DNA of 64,000 bases from JACDAN01 sp963802375 (lineage in GTDB: Bacteria > Actinomycetota > Thermoleophilia > Gaiellales > Gaiellaceae), in assembly GCA_963802375.1 (NCBI GenBank), contig CAWDIJ010000010.1, forward strand, positions 930,001 through 994,000, given 5' to 3'. A program made the position numbers and the translations under genes. Shown in pieces: positions 53,782 through 61,298 of the stretch (position 1 is its first letter; each line of letters begins with the position of its first letter). The notes beneath the pieces are model-generated. The model saw nothing but the letters and a program-made list of their open reading frames with translations. It was not told the DNA's origin and ran no database searches.

Positions 53782-54267
53782 GATCACGTCCGGGATGTGG
53801 GAGAACGCGACGTCGTCCCACGGGATGTCGTCCGGGTCGAAGAACGCGAACTCGAGGACGTCGTCGTCCGGGGTGGGGACGCCGTCCGCGATCCGCGCGC
53901 TCCAGTAGAGATTCAGTGTCGAGACCTCGCGCGACCCGACGCGGTACGAGTCCATGAAGATGCCGACGAACTCGGTGTCGCGGAGGCCGATCGACGCCTC
54001 CTCGAGCAGCTCCCGGCGCAGTGCATCGAGCGGATGCTCGCCCTCCTCGACAAAGCCGCCCGGCAGGTCGAGCTTGCCGGCGGACGGGTCCTGCGCGCGC
54101 CTCGCGAACATGACGCGACCCTCGTCGTCGATCACGAGCGCGGATGCGGTGGGCTTCGGGTTCGCGTAGTGGACGAAGCCGCACTCGGGGCACTCGACGC
54201 GGACCTGCTCGTGCCCGAGCGTCGCTGCGCAGACCGGACAGCGCCTCCAGGCGTCGAGCTCTCCCAC
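53749..54267 (-). CDS. Nudix hydrolase with zinc ribbon
   Basis: 172 residues. N-terminal zinc ribbon (CPVCAATLG...CPECGFVHYANPKP) and Nudix box GFVEEGEHPLDALRRELLEE with the Glu pattern, about residue 70-95. The architecture resembles NADH-pyrophosphatase-like or mRNA-decapping relatives; the substrate is not certain. GTG 54267 is the start used; there is no longer credible start before the divergent small gene. Confidence 0.92.
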   Translation of the reverse strand: MGELDAWRRCPVCAATLGHEQVRVECPECGFVHYANPKPTASALVIDDEGRVMFARRAQDPSAGKLDLPGGFVEEGEHPLDALRRELLEEASIGLRDTEFVGIFMDSYRVGSREVSTLNLYWSARIADGVPTPDDDVLEFAFFDPDDIPWDDVAFSHIPDVISAWRGRQQDA

Positions 54268-54286
54268 GGATCGCAACAATAGGGCC

Positions 54287-54415
54287 GTGCACGAGGATCC
54301 AGAACCCACACCCGAAGAGCAGGAGCAGGTGCCCGAGCAGCTGCCGGAGTCCCAGGCGGCGGAGGGCGCCGGCCACGAGGACGACGATCTCCCCGACGAC
54401 GACGGGGATTCGTGA
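54287..54415 (+). CDS. 42-residue acidic peptide
   Basis: GTG 54287: MHEDPEPTPEEQEQVPEQLP then a run ending HEDDDLPDDDGDS. Extremely acidic, probably disordered. The start lies 19 bases from the divergent Nudix gene. Like the acidic 46-residue gene at 33238, it may be real but could be composition-driven. No function is proposed. Confidence 0.45.
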   Translation: MHEDPEPTPEEQEQVPEQLPESQAAEGAGHEDDDLPDDDGDS

Positions 54416-54527
54416 GGCGGCCGCAGAGCGGCCTGTCCGCGCCAGCGGACCGGTGGAGGGGGTCTGGGGGAACCGGGCGGTTCCCCCAGCGGAGGCCGGC
54501 CTGAGTCCGCGCCACTCACCCGCCTCC

Positions 54528-54875
54528 GTGACCGAGCTGTCGCGGATCGGCCTCCTGGCGGAGCTTCCTGGCGAGCAGCTGACGCGGCTCGCCAAGCGCA
54601 TGCGGCGCGAGGAGGTCGGCCCCGGGCAGCCGCTCCTCCGCGAGGGCGACGACGGCGACCGCTTCTACGTCGTCCTGAACGGGCTCCTCTCGGTGACCCA
54701 GGCCGAGCGTGGCCTGCGCCGGATCCTCAAGCCGGGCGACTACTTCGGGGAAGTCGCGCTGGCGATGGACCTCCCACGGACCGCCTCGGTCTCGCCGATG
54801 ACGCTCTCCACGGTCGCAAGCTGTGACCGCGAGACGTTCGACGAGCTGATCCGGCCGCTGTTCGCGGAGTCCTAG
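54528..54875 (+). CDS. cyclic-nucleotide-binding domain protein
   Basis: 115 residues, one CAP-type cNMP-binding domain: VGPGQPLLREGDDGDRFYVV, then the phosphate-binding cassette GDYFGEVALAMDLPRTASVS, without a DNA-binding helix. GTG 54528 is used; longer upstream readings have no domain. It faces a CHASE2 adenylate cyclase whose gene ends 47 bases away, suggesting a second-messenger pair. Retained Glu and Arg of the cassette suggest cAMP or cGMP binding. Confidence 0.9.
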   Translation: MTELSRIGLLAELPGEQLTRLAKRMRREEVGPGQPLLREGDDGDRFYVVLNGLLSVTQAERGLRRILKPGDYFGEVALAMDLPRTASVSPMTLSTVASCDRETFDELIRPLFAES

Positions 54876-54926
54876 GAGGGTTGGCGGAATGGCGGCTGTG
54901 CCGCTATTTCGCCAAACCTCCTTAGG
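54871..54926. terminator. large hairpin between convergent cNMP-binding and cyclase genes
   Basis: Arms 54871-54896 and 54900-54926 pair over about 24 positions with G-U wobbles, one mismatch and one bulge around a loop of about three bases. Both genes' stop codons fall in the outer stem. The sequence CCTAGGAGGGTT..GGCGGAAT is shared with the hairpin at 3787-3857. There is no T-tract on either side; it may act as a two-way terminator or transcript-end protector. Confidence 0.6.
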
Positions 54927-56676
54927 TCGTTTTCACGCCGAGGGGCAGCGACCAGAGCTTCACCTTCGCCTGGCGTCCTCGCACCTCCATCTCGTCCACG
55001 AACACCAGGTCGTCCAGGTCCTGCTGGAGGAGTTGGACAGTCGTGTCGGAGATAAACACCGAGTGCGGCGTGCCCTTGGTCATGCCCTGGAGGCGCGCCG
55101 CCGTGTTGGTCGTGTCGCCCAGCGCCGTGTACTCCATCCGGTTCGCCGAGCCGACGTTCCCCGAGATGACGTCGCCGCTGTTCAGTCCGATCCCCATGTA
55201 GAAGCCGCTGGCGATCTCGCGCTCCTCGAGCCACTGGTTGAAGCTCGGCAGCCGCACCTCGAGCATCTCGCGGGCGGCCGCGATCGCACGGTCCGCGTGG
55301 TCGGCCTGCTCGATCGGAGCGCCGAAGACGGCCATGATCCCGTCCCCCTCATACGAGACGAGCGTCCCGGCGTGGGCGTGGATCGCCTTCGTCATCTCGT
55401 CGAGATAGTGGTTGACGATCTGCACGACCTCGGCGGCCGGCAGGGCCTCTGAGACCGACGTGAAACCGCGCAGGTCGGTGAACATCACCGTCGCCTCCAT
55501 GTTCACGCCGCCCAGGCGGAGGTCGCCATCCGTTCGCTTCAGCACGTCGTCCACGACCGCGGCCGGCACGAAGCGGGCAAACACGTCGCGGACTCGCTCG
55601 CGCTCGAAGGCCGCCAGGAGGTAGTGGGCGCCGATGGAGCCCACTGACGACAGCACGAGCGCACCGAAGGGATAGACGAACGAGATCACGTAGCCGGCGT
55701 TGAAGCTCAGCTGCGTCGCAACGAGGAACGCCGCCGCGCCGGCGATGGCGAGGATCAGCGTTCCGCGCAGGGACAGCCTGATGCCGGTGAGTGCCGGAAG
55801 CAGCCCGAGAACGAGGATCAGCGTCACGTTCAGCCAGCCCGCCGACTTCTCCAGCGGCAGGCCGTCGAGGATCGTCGCCATCGCGTTTGCCTGGATCTCC
55901 GGCCCGGGCATCAGCTCGTCGCCGAAGGAGACCGGGTGGACGTCCTGCAGCGAGGGCGCCCACGGGCCGACGACGACGATCTTGCCCTTGAAGAGGTCTG
56001 GCTCGAACTGCCCACGGGACACGTTCGAGAAGGGCACCGACGGGATGGTCCCGACGGGGCCGTGGTAGTCGATGAGTTTCGTGTCGACGGAGAAGGGCTC
56101 GACCGGTGTTCCAGTGGCTCGTTCGGCCGCGACGACCGCGAAGCTCTTCAACTGGTCGAGCTCATATGGAACGCGCCGGATGATTCCGCCGGCGTCGTCG
56201 TCGAAGTTCCCGTTGCCGACGCTCGTTCGCGCGTACTCGATTCCTTCCGCCCCGCCGAGGAAGTTCGGCTCGCCGTTCTCCCCCACTTCCGTCGTTGCGA
56301 AGACGACGTTGCCGGCAGCTCGGGCGGCGTCCATGAACGTGCTGTCGTCGTCAGCCTGCGACGGCTCGCTGAACTGGATGTCGTACGCGATCACCTTGGC
56401 GCCGGCCGCCTTCAGCTGCCTGATCACCTCGGCGTGGACCGAGCGCGGGAACGGCCACTGGAGGTTGAGCTCGTCGAAGGTGACGTCGTCGATCTTCACG
56501 ACGGCGAGGTCCTGCCGGGGCGACTGCTCGCCCCGGATCGAGAACCGCGCGTCGACCGTGTCCAGGTCGAGATCCTCGAAGACGTTGGTCCCGTAGGCGA
56601 CCAGCCACAGGCCGGTCGCCCCGAGCCCGACGGCGAGAAAGAGCGCTACGCGAAGGCGCCTGCGACCTGAGGTCAT
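54922..56676 (-). CDS. membrane adenylate/guanylate cyclase with CHASE2 sensor
   Basis: 584 residues: signal-anchor helix (about 8-28), extracytoplasmic CHASE2 domain (about 30-300: FPRSVHAEVIRQLKAAGAKV, VVVGPWAPSLQDVHPVSFGD), three helices (about 305-370), then a class III cyclase domain with metal Asp in TVMFTDLRGFTSVSEALP (about 397) and SYEGDGIMAVFGAP (about 445), plus GDTTNTAARLQGM. Catalytic residues look intact. ATG 56676 begins MTSGRRRLRVALFLAVGLGA. It should turn an external cue into cAMP or cGMP, with a cNMP-binding protein encoded convergently next to it. Confidence 0.93.
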   Translation of the reverse strand: MTSGRRRLRVALFLAVGLGATGLWLVAYGTNVFEDLDLDTVDARFSIRGEQSPRQDLAVVKIDDVTFDELNLQWPFPRSVHAEVIRQLKAAGAKVIAYDIQFSEPSQADDDSTFMDAARAAGNVVFATTEVGENGEPNFLGGAEGIEYARTSVGNGNFDDDAGGIIRRVPYELDQLKSFAVVAAERATGTPVEPFSVDTKLIDYHGPVGTIPSVPFSNVSRGQFEPDLFKGKIVVVGPWAPSLQDVHPVSFGDELMPGPEIQANAMATILDGLPLEKSAGWLNVTLILVLGLLPALTGIRLSLRGTLILAIAGAAAFLVATQLSFNAGYVISFVYPFGALVLSSVGSIGAHYLLAAFERERVRDVFARFVPAAVVDDVLKRTDGDLRLGGVNMEATVMFTDLRGFTSVSEALPAAEVVQIVNHYLDEMTKAIHAHAGTLVSYEGDGIMAVFGAPIEQADHADRAIAAAREMLEVRLPSFNQWLEEREIASGFYMGIGLNSGDVISGNVGSANRMEYTALGDTTNTAARLQGMTKGTPHSVFISDTTVQLLQQDLDDLVFVDEMEVRGRQAKVKLWSLPLGVKTT

Positions 56677-56716
56677 CTGGACAACTCTGGCGGAGGGCCC
56701 GGCTGCGGTCTAGGGA

Positions 56717-56803
56717 CTAGTCGCGGGGCAAGTTTGGAAATGCCCAGACCAGGAGGATGACGCTGATCGCGATCATGGCGAGGCCGAGGCCTAGGATCTC
56801 CAT
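56717..56803 (-). CDS. 28-residue putative membrane peptide
   Basis: MEILGLGLAMIAISVILLVW then AFPNLPRD: one membrane helix, ATG 56803. Shine-Dalgarno is weak (GGAG very close). Could be a small membrane protein or a chance frame in the leader region between the cyclase and the DUF1800 gene. Confidence 0.3.
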   Translation of the reverse strand: MEILGLGLAMIAISVILLVWAFPNLPRD

Positions 56804-56912
56804 GCTCCGATATCGGTTCCCGACGCCGTTGCCTTGAGGCCGGCGTCCCTCGTTCGAGGGATGCCCGGCTTCCAGGGACGGCCGATCTGCCCCCGAAGGG
56901 GTCAGGACAGCT
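56804..56912 (+). promoter_or_regulatory. structured leader of the DUF1800 operon
   Basis: Several stems can form: GCCGG/CCGGC (56839-56843 with 56865-56869) around TCCCTC-GTTC-GAGGGA (56846-56861), and CCCC-GAA-GGGG (56891-56901). CGTCCCT (56844-56850) can pair instead with AGGGACG (56874-56880), and GACGCC (56822-56827) with GGCGTC (56842-56847). These are mutually exclusive folds, as in attenuators or riboswitches. It did not match a family I know on either strand. Confidence 0.4.
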
Positions 56913-58262
56913 TTGCCGTCAACTGCCGCCAAGATCCCCGTCTACCGAGGCCAGTTCGGCCCTGAACAGGCCGAGCGCCTGCTCTGGCGTGCCGGCTTCG
57001 GGCCGCGCCGCGGCCAGGCCGAGGCGCTCGCCAAGAAGGGGTTGAACGAGGCCGTGCGGGCGCTGACCGCGCCGGGGCGCCAGCGCTTCCTCGGTCCCCG
57101 CCCCAGCGACGAGAAGGGCCGGCCGCTGGCACCGCGAGATGCCTGGGGCCACGACCATCTGTGGTGGCTCGACCGCATGGTGCGCGGCAACCGGCCGCTG
57201 ATGGAGCGGATGACGCTCGTCTGGCACGACTGGTTCGCGACCTCGAACGAGGGCGTCGGCTCGCAGAACCTGATGCTCCGGCAGAACGCGCTCTTCCGAC
57301 GCTACTGGCTCGGCTCTTTTCGACAACTCACGCTGGCGGTCACCCGGGATCCGGCGATGCTGCTCTGGCTCTCGGGGACCGACAACACGAAGTGGTCTCC
57401 GAACGAGAACTACGCCCGTGAGCTGATGGAGCTCTTCACGCTCGGCGCCGGGCGGGGCTACACCGAGCGGGATGTCCGCGAACAGGCGCGCGCGCTGACC
57501 GGGTTCCGGAACGACTGGCGCGAGGGGGTCGGCCCGACGCGCTTTCGCTTCGACCGGGAGCGGCACGACCTCGGCACGAAGCGCGTGTTCGGCCGGCGCG
57601 GCCGGTTCGACTGGCGCGACGCCGTCGAGCTCTGCGTCAAGCATCCGCGCCACCCCTCCTTCTTCGTCACGAAGCTCTGGGGCTACTTCATCCCGACGAC
57701 CCCGCCTGCCGCGACTCGCCGCAGCCTCGAGCGGCTCTACGTACGAAGCGGGCACTCCGCCCGTCCGGTCGTCCGGGCGATCCTCAAGCACCCGCTGCTC
57801 TACGAGGGCCCGCGAATGGTGAAGCCGCCGGTCGTCTACACCGCCGGGCTCCTGCGCGCCTCCGGCCGCGCGATCGACACGGAGTCGTGGACATGGCTCT
57901 GCGCGAACGCCGGCCAGCAGCTCTTCTACCCGCCGAACGTCTCGGGCTGGAACGACGACCGCTGGCTCGACACCGCGACGTACCTGGCCCGTTGGGACAT
58001 CGCCGGCCGGGTCACCCGAATGGCCCAGCTCGATCCAAACAAGGTGCAGGCGCCCTTCGACGCCGACAAGCTCCTCGACCGCGCGCTCGGCTTCTGGGGC
58101 GACCCGCCGCTCTCGTCGGGCACGCGCCGCGTCCTCCGCAGCTACACCCGGCGCGCGCTCGGGACCGCAAACCAGAATTGGAAGCGGCGCAGCTACCCGG
58201 CCCTCGTCGAGAACTCCCTCCGCCAGTTGATCGCCGTCTCCCCAGACCTGCAGACGTCATGA
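56913..58262 (+). CDS. DUF1800 domain protein
   Basis: 449 residues from TTG 56913, which has AGGA 8 bases upstream. DUF1800 segments: ERLLWRAGFGPRRGQAEALA, TLVWHDWFATSNEGVGSQNL, GTDNTKWSPNENYARELMEL and FTLGAGRGYTERDVREQARA. Its gene overlaps a DUF1501 gene by four bases, a pairing seen across many phyla and usually linked to extracytoplasmic, secreted or surface roles, but the biochemical function is not known. No clear signal peptide was seen. Confidence 0.9.
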   Translation: MPSTAAKIPVYRGQFGPEQAERLLWRAGFGPRRGQAEALAKKGLNEAVRALTAPGRQRFLGPRPSDEKGRPLAPRDAWGHDHLWWLDRMVRGNRPLMERMTLVWHDWFATSNEGVGSQNLMLRQNALFRRYWLGSFRQLTLAVTRDPAMLLWLSGTDNTKWSPNENYARELMELFTLGAGRGYTERDVREQARALTGFRNDWREGVGPTRFRFDRERHDLGTKRVFGRRGRFDWRDAVELCVKHPRHPSFFVTKLWGYFIPTTPPAATRRSLERLYVRSGHSARPVVRAILKHPLLYEGPRMVKPPVVYTAGLLRASGRAIDTESWTWLCANAGQQLFYPPNVSGWNDDRWLDTATYLARWDIAGRVTRMAQLDPNKVQAPFDADKLLDRALGFWGDPPLSSGTRRVLRSYTRRALGTANQNWKRRSYPALVENSLRQLIAVSPDLQTS

Positions 58263-59632
58263 GCCGCTGCTGCAACGAGTTTTCGCGTTCGTCGCTCCTC
58301 CGCCGTGCGGTTGCAGAGGCGGGCTCCGGGCTGCCTGCGACCGAGCCGGGGATGCCGATGCCCGCAGGGACCGGCCTCGACCGCCGCGACTTCATGCTCC
58401 GATCGGCGGGCCTCGCGCTGGCCGTGTACGGCGCCGGTTCGTTCGCGCTGCCGGGCTTCGAGGACGGCATCCTCGAGGCGGCCGCCGCCGCGCCCGCGCA
58501 GCCCGTGCTTGTCAGCGTCTTCCTCGACGGCGGCGCAGACTCACTCTCGCTCCTTGCGCCCGTCGGCGATCCGGATTACCGCCGGCTCCGCCCGAAGCTG
58601 GCCCTGCCGGACTCTGCGCTCGTGTTCACTGAGGATCCCGCGCTGCGCTGGCATCCCGAGGCCGCGGCGCTCAGGACGCTCCATCTCGAGGGCAAGCTCA
58701 CAGTCCTTCCGACCGTCGGGTACACGGACGCGGATCAGTCCCACTTCACCTCCCGCCACTACTGGGAGGTCGGCGCGACGAACCCGGGGCTCCGCACCGG
58801 CTGGATGGGGCGCTATCTCGACCGGGCCGGACGGGGGGACAATCCGCTGCAGGGTCTCAGCCTCGACGGCGAGCTCGCGCCGCCGCTCGCGACCCGCAAG
58901 GCCCCGGTTTCGGCGCTGCGGGGCGCAGACGGCTACCGGTTCTGGGCGCCCGGCGTCTGGGGCGAGGTCGAGCGGGAGATGCTCGAGACGCTCGGGGCGC
59001 TCGGCCGGGCGCGTGGGGCGCGGGACAAGGCCCTCGCCTCGGTCGCCGGCACCGCGACGCACGCGCAGCGACTCCGCCAGCAGCTCGCGCCGTTCAACGG
59101 CACCGGGATCACGAGCCCGGTCCCCTACCCGAAGCACCGCAGCAGCTTCCCGAGCCGGCTCGCCGGTCTGGCGGCGATGCTCGGCGCGGGCCTCCCGCTC
59201 CGCTGCGTCGCACTGCGCGCCTACGGGATGTACGACACGCACGACGACCAGGCGGAGCCGCTCGCGCAGGGCCTGAAGCTCACCGGTGAGAGCTTGTTCG
59301 CGTTCCAGCGCGACCTCGAGGCCCGCGGCCTCGCCGACCGCGTGGTCACGCTCGTGTGGTCGGAGTTCGGCCGGCGTGCCGAGGAGAACGGCTCGCGCGG
59401 CACGGATCACGGCGCCGCCGGCGTCGGGCTGCTGATGGGCACGCGCGTCCGCGGCCAGATGGTCGGAGAGCTCCCGCGGCTTCGCACCGCTCTCGACAGG
59501 GACGGGAACCTGAAGGCGTCGGTGGACTTCCGGAGCGTCTACAGCTCGCTGCTCGAGCAGTGGTTCGACTTCGACGCCGCCGGCGCGATCCCCAACGCCC
59601 GGGCCTACAAGCGGCTCCAGCTCGTCAAGTGA
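58259..59632 (+). CDS. DUF1501 domain protein, Tat-type signal
   Basis: 457 residues, ATG 58259 coupled to the DUF1800 stop. The N-region contains DRRDFMLRSAGLALAVYGAG, a twin-arginine-like signal, then VLVSVFLDGGADSLSLLAPV and SHFTSRHYWEVGATNPGLRT, and later LRAYGMYDTHDDQAEPLAQG plus LVWSEFGRRAEENGSRGTDH, the sulfatase-like metal-site pattern of DUF1501. Probably exported folded. It forms an operon with DUF1800 upstream and a cupredoxin-like gene downstream. Confidence 0.92.
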   Translation: MSRCCNEFSRSSLLRRAVAEAGSGLPATEPGMPMPAGTGLDRRDFMLRSAGLALAVYGAGSFALPGFEDGILEAAAAAPAQPVLVSVFLDGGADSLSLLAPVGDPDYRRLRPKLALPDSALVFTEDPALRWHPEAAALRTLHLEGKLTVLPTVGYTDADQSHFTSRHYWEVGATNPGLRTGWMGRYLDRAGRGDNPLQGLSLDGELAPPLATRKAPVSALRGADGYRFWAPGVWGEVEREMLETLGALGRARGARDKALASVAGTATHAQRLRQQLAPFNGTGITSPVPYPKHRSSFPSRLAGLAAMLGAGLPLRCVALRAYGMYDTHDDQAEPLAQGLKLTGESLFAFQRDLEARGLADRVVTLVWSEFGRRAEENGSRGTDHGAAGVGLLMGTRVRGQMVGELPRLRTALDRDGNLKASVDFRSVYSSLLEQWFDFDAAGAIPNARAYKRLQLVK

Positions 59633-59991
59633 GGCGTCTAGCCCTTCTCGGCTTGACGATAGCGGCACTCGTCGCTGCCGCACACCCGGTGCTCGCCGCG
59701 CGCCCGCCCGCGCGCGTGCAGGTGACGGCGCTCGAGTTCGAGTACCGGCTGTCCCGGCTGACGGTCCGCCCGGGTCCGGCGCTGATCCAGCTCGTGAACT
59801 ACGGCGAGGACGAGCACGATCTCTACGTGCACCGCATCGGCGGAACGAGGACCTTTCGCGTGAGAAGAATCCTCCCGGGCGAGCGGGCCACGTTGTCGAT
59901 CCGCCTTCTGCCCGGTCGCTATCGCCTCTGGTGCGCCGTCAGCGACCACCGGTCGCGCGGCATGCGCGCCACGCTGCGGGTCAGGCGCTAG
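59629..59991 (+). CDS. exported cupredoxin-like protein
   Basis: 120 residues from GTG 59629, overlapping the DUF1501 stop as GTGA. A signal peptide (RRLALLGLTIAALVAAAHPV) leads a beta-sandwich with copper-ligand candidates: His in DEHDLYVHRIGG, and LWCAVSDHRSRGM, where Cys, His and Met are spaced 5 and 5 as in blue-copper sites. It is probably an electron carrier acting outside the membrane with the DUF1501 protein. Confidence 0.85.
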   Translation: MRRLALLGLTIAALVAAAHPVLAARPPARVQVTALEFEYRLSRLTVRPGPALIQLVNYGEDEHDLYVHRIGGTRTFRVRRILPGERATLSIRLLPGRYRLWCAVSDHRSRGMRATLRVRR

Positions 59992-59994
59992 ACC

Positions 59995-60021
59995 GGCCTA
60001 GTAACACAGTGTTACTAGGCC
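59995..60021. terminator. 27-base perfect palindrome between convergent genes
   Basis: GGCCTAGTAACAC-A-GTGTTACTAGGCC, self-complementary throughout. It lies between the cupredoxin gene and the convergent beta-lactamase-fold gene, a natural place for a bidirectional terminator, but has no T-tract. The part CACAGTGTTACT recurs at 60061-60072, where it overlaps the other gene's stop codon. Confidence 0.5.
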
Positions 60022-60067
60022 TCCGAGGCCGCCCGGGAAGGGGCTTCGAACGGTTAGTCGCACAGTG

Positions 60068-60886
60068 TTACTTGTCGTTTGAGGCGAGCTCGGAGATCAC
60101 AGCGTCCGAGAGTCTGGGCCACGCTTCGAGCGCCCACCCGCCGAACTCGAGATCGGTCAGCGCCGCCAGCGCGAACTGCCGTTCCGGGTCGACCCACAGG
60201 AAGGTGCCGCTGCCGCCGAAGTGGCCGAACGTCCGCTCCGACGGCTGCGTGCCTGTCCAGTGGCCGGGCTTGCGGTCGCGGAGCTCGAACCCCAGCCCCC
60301 AGTCGTTCGGGTCGAAGCGCCCGATCCCGGGGATGACGCCGCCGAGGCCGGGGAACTGGACGGTGGTCGCCTCGTCCAGCGTCTCAGGCGCGACGAGCGT
60401 CGGGGCGAGTAGCTCCCGACCGAGCCGGAGGACGTCGTCCAGCGTCCCGTCAACGCCCGCCGCGGGCGAGCGCACGAGCGTGGCGGCCATCCCGAGCGGG
60501 TCGAAGACCGCCTGGCGGAGGTAGTCGGCGAAGGGCATCTCCGCACGGCCCTCGACGAAGCCGGCGAGCACCTCGAAGCCCGAGTTGGAATAGATCCGGC
60601 GCGTCCCGGGCTTCGCGATCGGCTCCGTTCCCTCGAACGGAAGCCCCGAGGCGTGGGCGAGCAGATGGCGGACCGTCGAGCCGGGCGGCCCGGCGGCCTC
60701 GTCCAGATCGACGGTTCCTTCCTCGGCCGCAACCAGCACGGCCAGCGCGGTCGCCGGCTTCGTGACCGACGCCCAGCGGAAGCGCCGGCCGCCGTCGCCG
60801 TGCGTCGCGACCACCCGACTATCCGCGACCACTCCCACCGCAGCGTTCTCAGCAGGCCACTCGTCTACCTGACGCAGCACGTCCAC
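60068..60886 (-). CDS. serine hydrolase, beta-lactamase/PBP-like fold
   Basis: 272 residues. Nucleophile motif WASVTKPATA (S-x-x-K, about 44), a tyrosine box IYSNSGFEVLAGF and a third motif FGHFGGSGTFLW (H-x-G), the class C beta-lactamase/esterase pattern. There is no signal peptide, so it is probably cytoplasmic and not an antibiotic-resistance enzyme. GTG 60886 begins VDVLRQVDEWP; only 19 bases separate it from the divergent RidA gene. Confidence 0.92.
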   Translation of the reverse strand: MDVLRQVDEWPAENAAVGVVADSRVVATHGDGGRRFRWASVTKPATALAVLVAAEEGTVDLDEAAGPPGSTVRHLLAHASGLPFEGTEPIAKPGTRRIYSNSGFEVLAGFVEGRAEMPFADYLRQAVFDPLGMAATLVRSPAAGVDGTLDDVLRLGRELLAPTLVAPETLDEATTVQFPGLGGVIPGIGRFDPNDWGLGFELRDRKPGHWTGTQPSERTFGHFGGSGTFLWVDPERQFALAALTDLEFGGWALEAWPRLSDAVISELASNDK

Positions 60887-60905
60887 GGCGGCGGATACTA
60901 GGCCC

Positions 60906-61292
60906 GTGCCGCACCGTCGCATCCCGGGCCACTCGCCCTACGAGTCGATCATGGGCTACTCGCGCGCGGTCGTCGCAGGCGACCACGTCTACGTCGCCGG
61001 TACGGCGCCCATCCCGGCAGACGGGAGTGACCCGCCGGAGGGCGGGTACGAACAGACCATGCTCTGCCTGGAGATCGTGAAGGGTGCGCTCGAGCGGGCC
61101 GGCTCCCGGATCGAGGACGTGGTCCGGACGTGCGTCTACCTGACGGACGCGTCGGCCTTCGACGAGATGGCGCGGGCGCACGGAGAGGTCTTCCGGGAGA
61201 TCCGCCCCGTCAACACGACGGTCGTCATCGCCGGCCTCGTGGATCCGCGCTGGCTCCTCGAGCTGGACGTCGTCGCCGTCCTGTCAGACTGA
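60906..61292 (+). CDS. RidA family protein
   Basis: 128 residues. RidA fold with GYSRAVVAGDHVYVAGTAPI, YEQTMLCLEIVKGALERAGS, VRTCVYLTDASAFDEMARAH and VNTTVVIAGLVDPRWLLELD, including the conserved Arg that binds the imine substrate's carboxylate. It likely hydrolyses reactive enamine/imine intermediates. GTG 60906 is the start. Confidence 0.93.
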   Translation: MPHRRIPGHSPYESIMGYSRAVVAGDHVYVAGTAPIPADGSDPPEGGYEQTMLCLEIVKGALERAGSRIEDVVRTCVYLTDASAFDEMARAHGEVFREIRPVNTTVVIAGLVDPRWLLELDVVAVLSD

Positions 61293-61298
61293 GCCGCC

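Noticed and set aside
56880..56912. Glycine riboswitch in front of the DUF1800 gene
   Set aside because: CCGAAGGGG and AGGACAG resemble parts of the glycine aptamer, but spacing and the remaining conserved elements do not fit.
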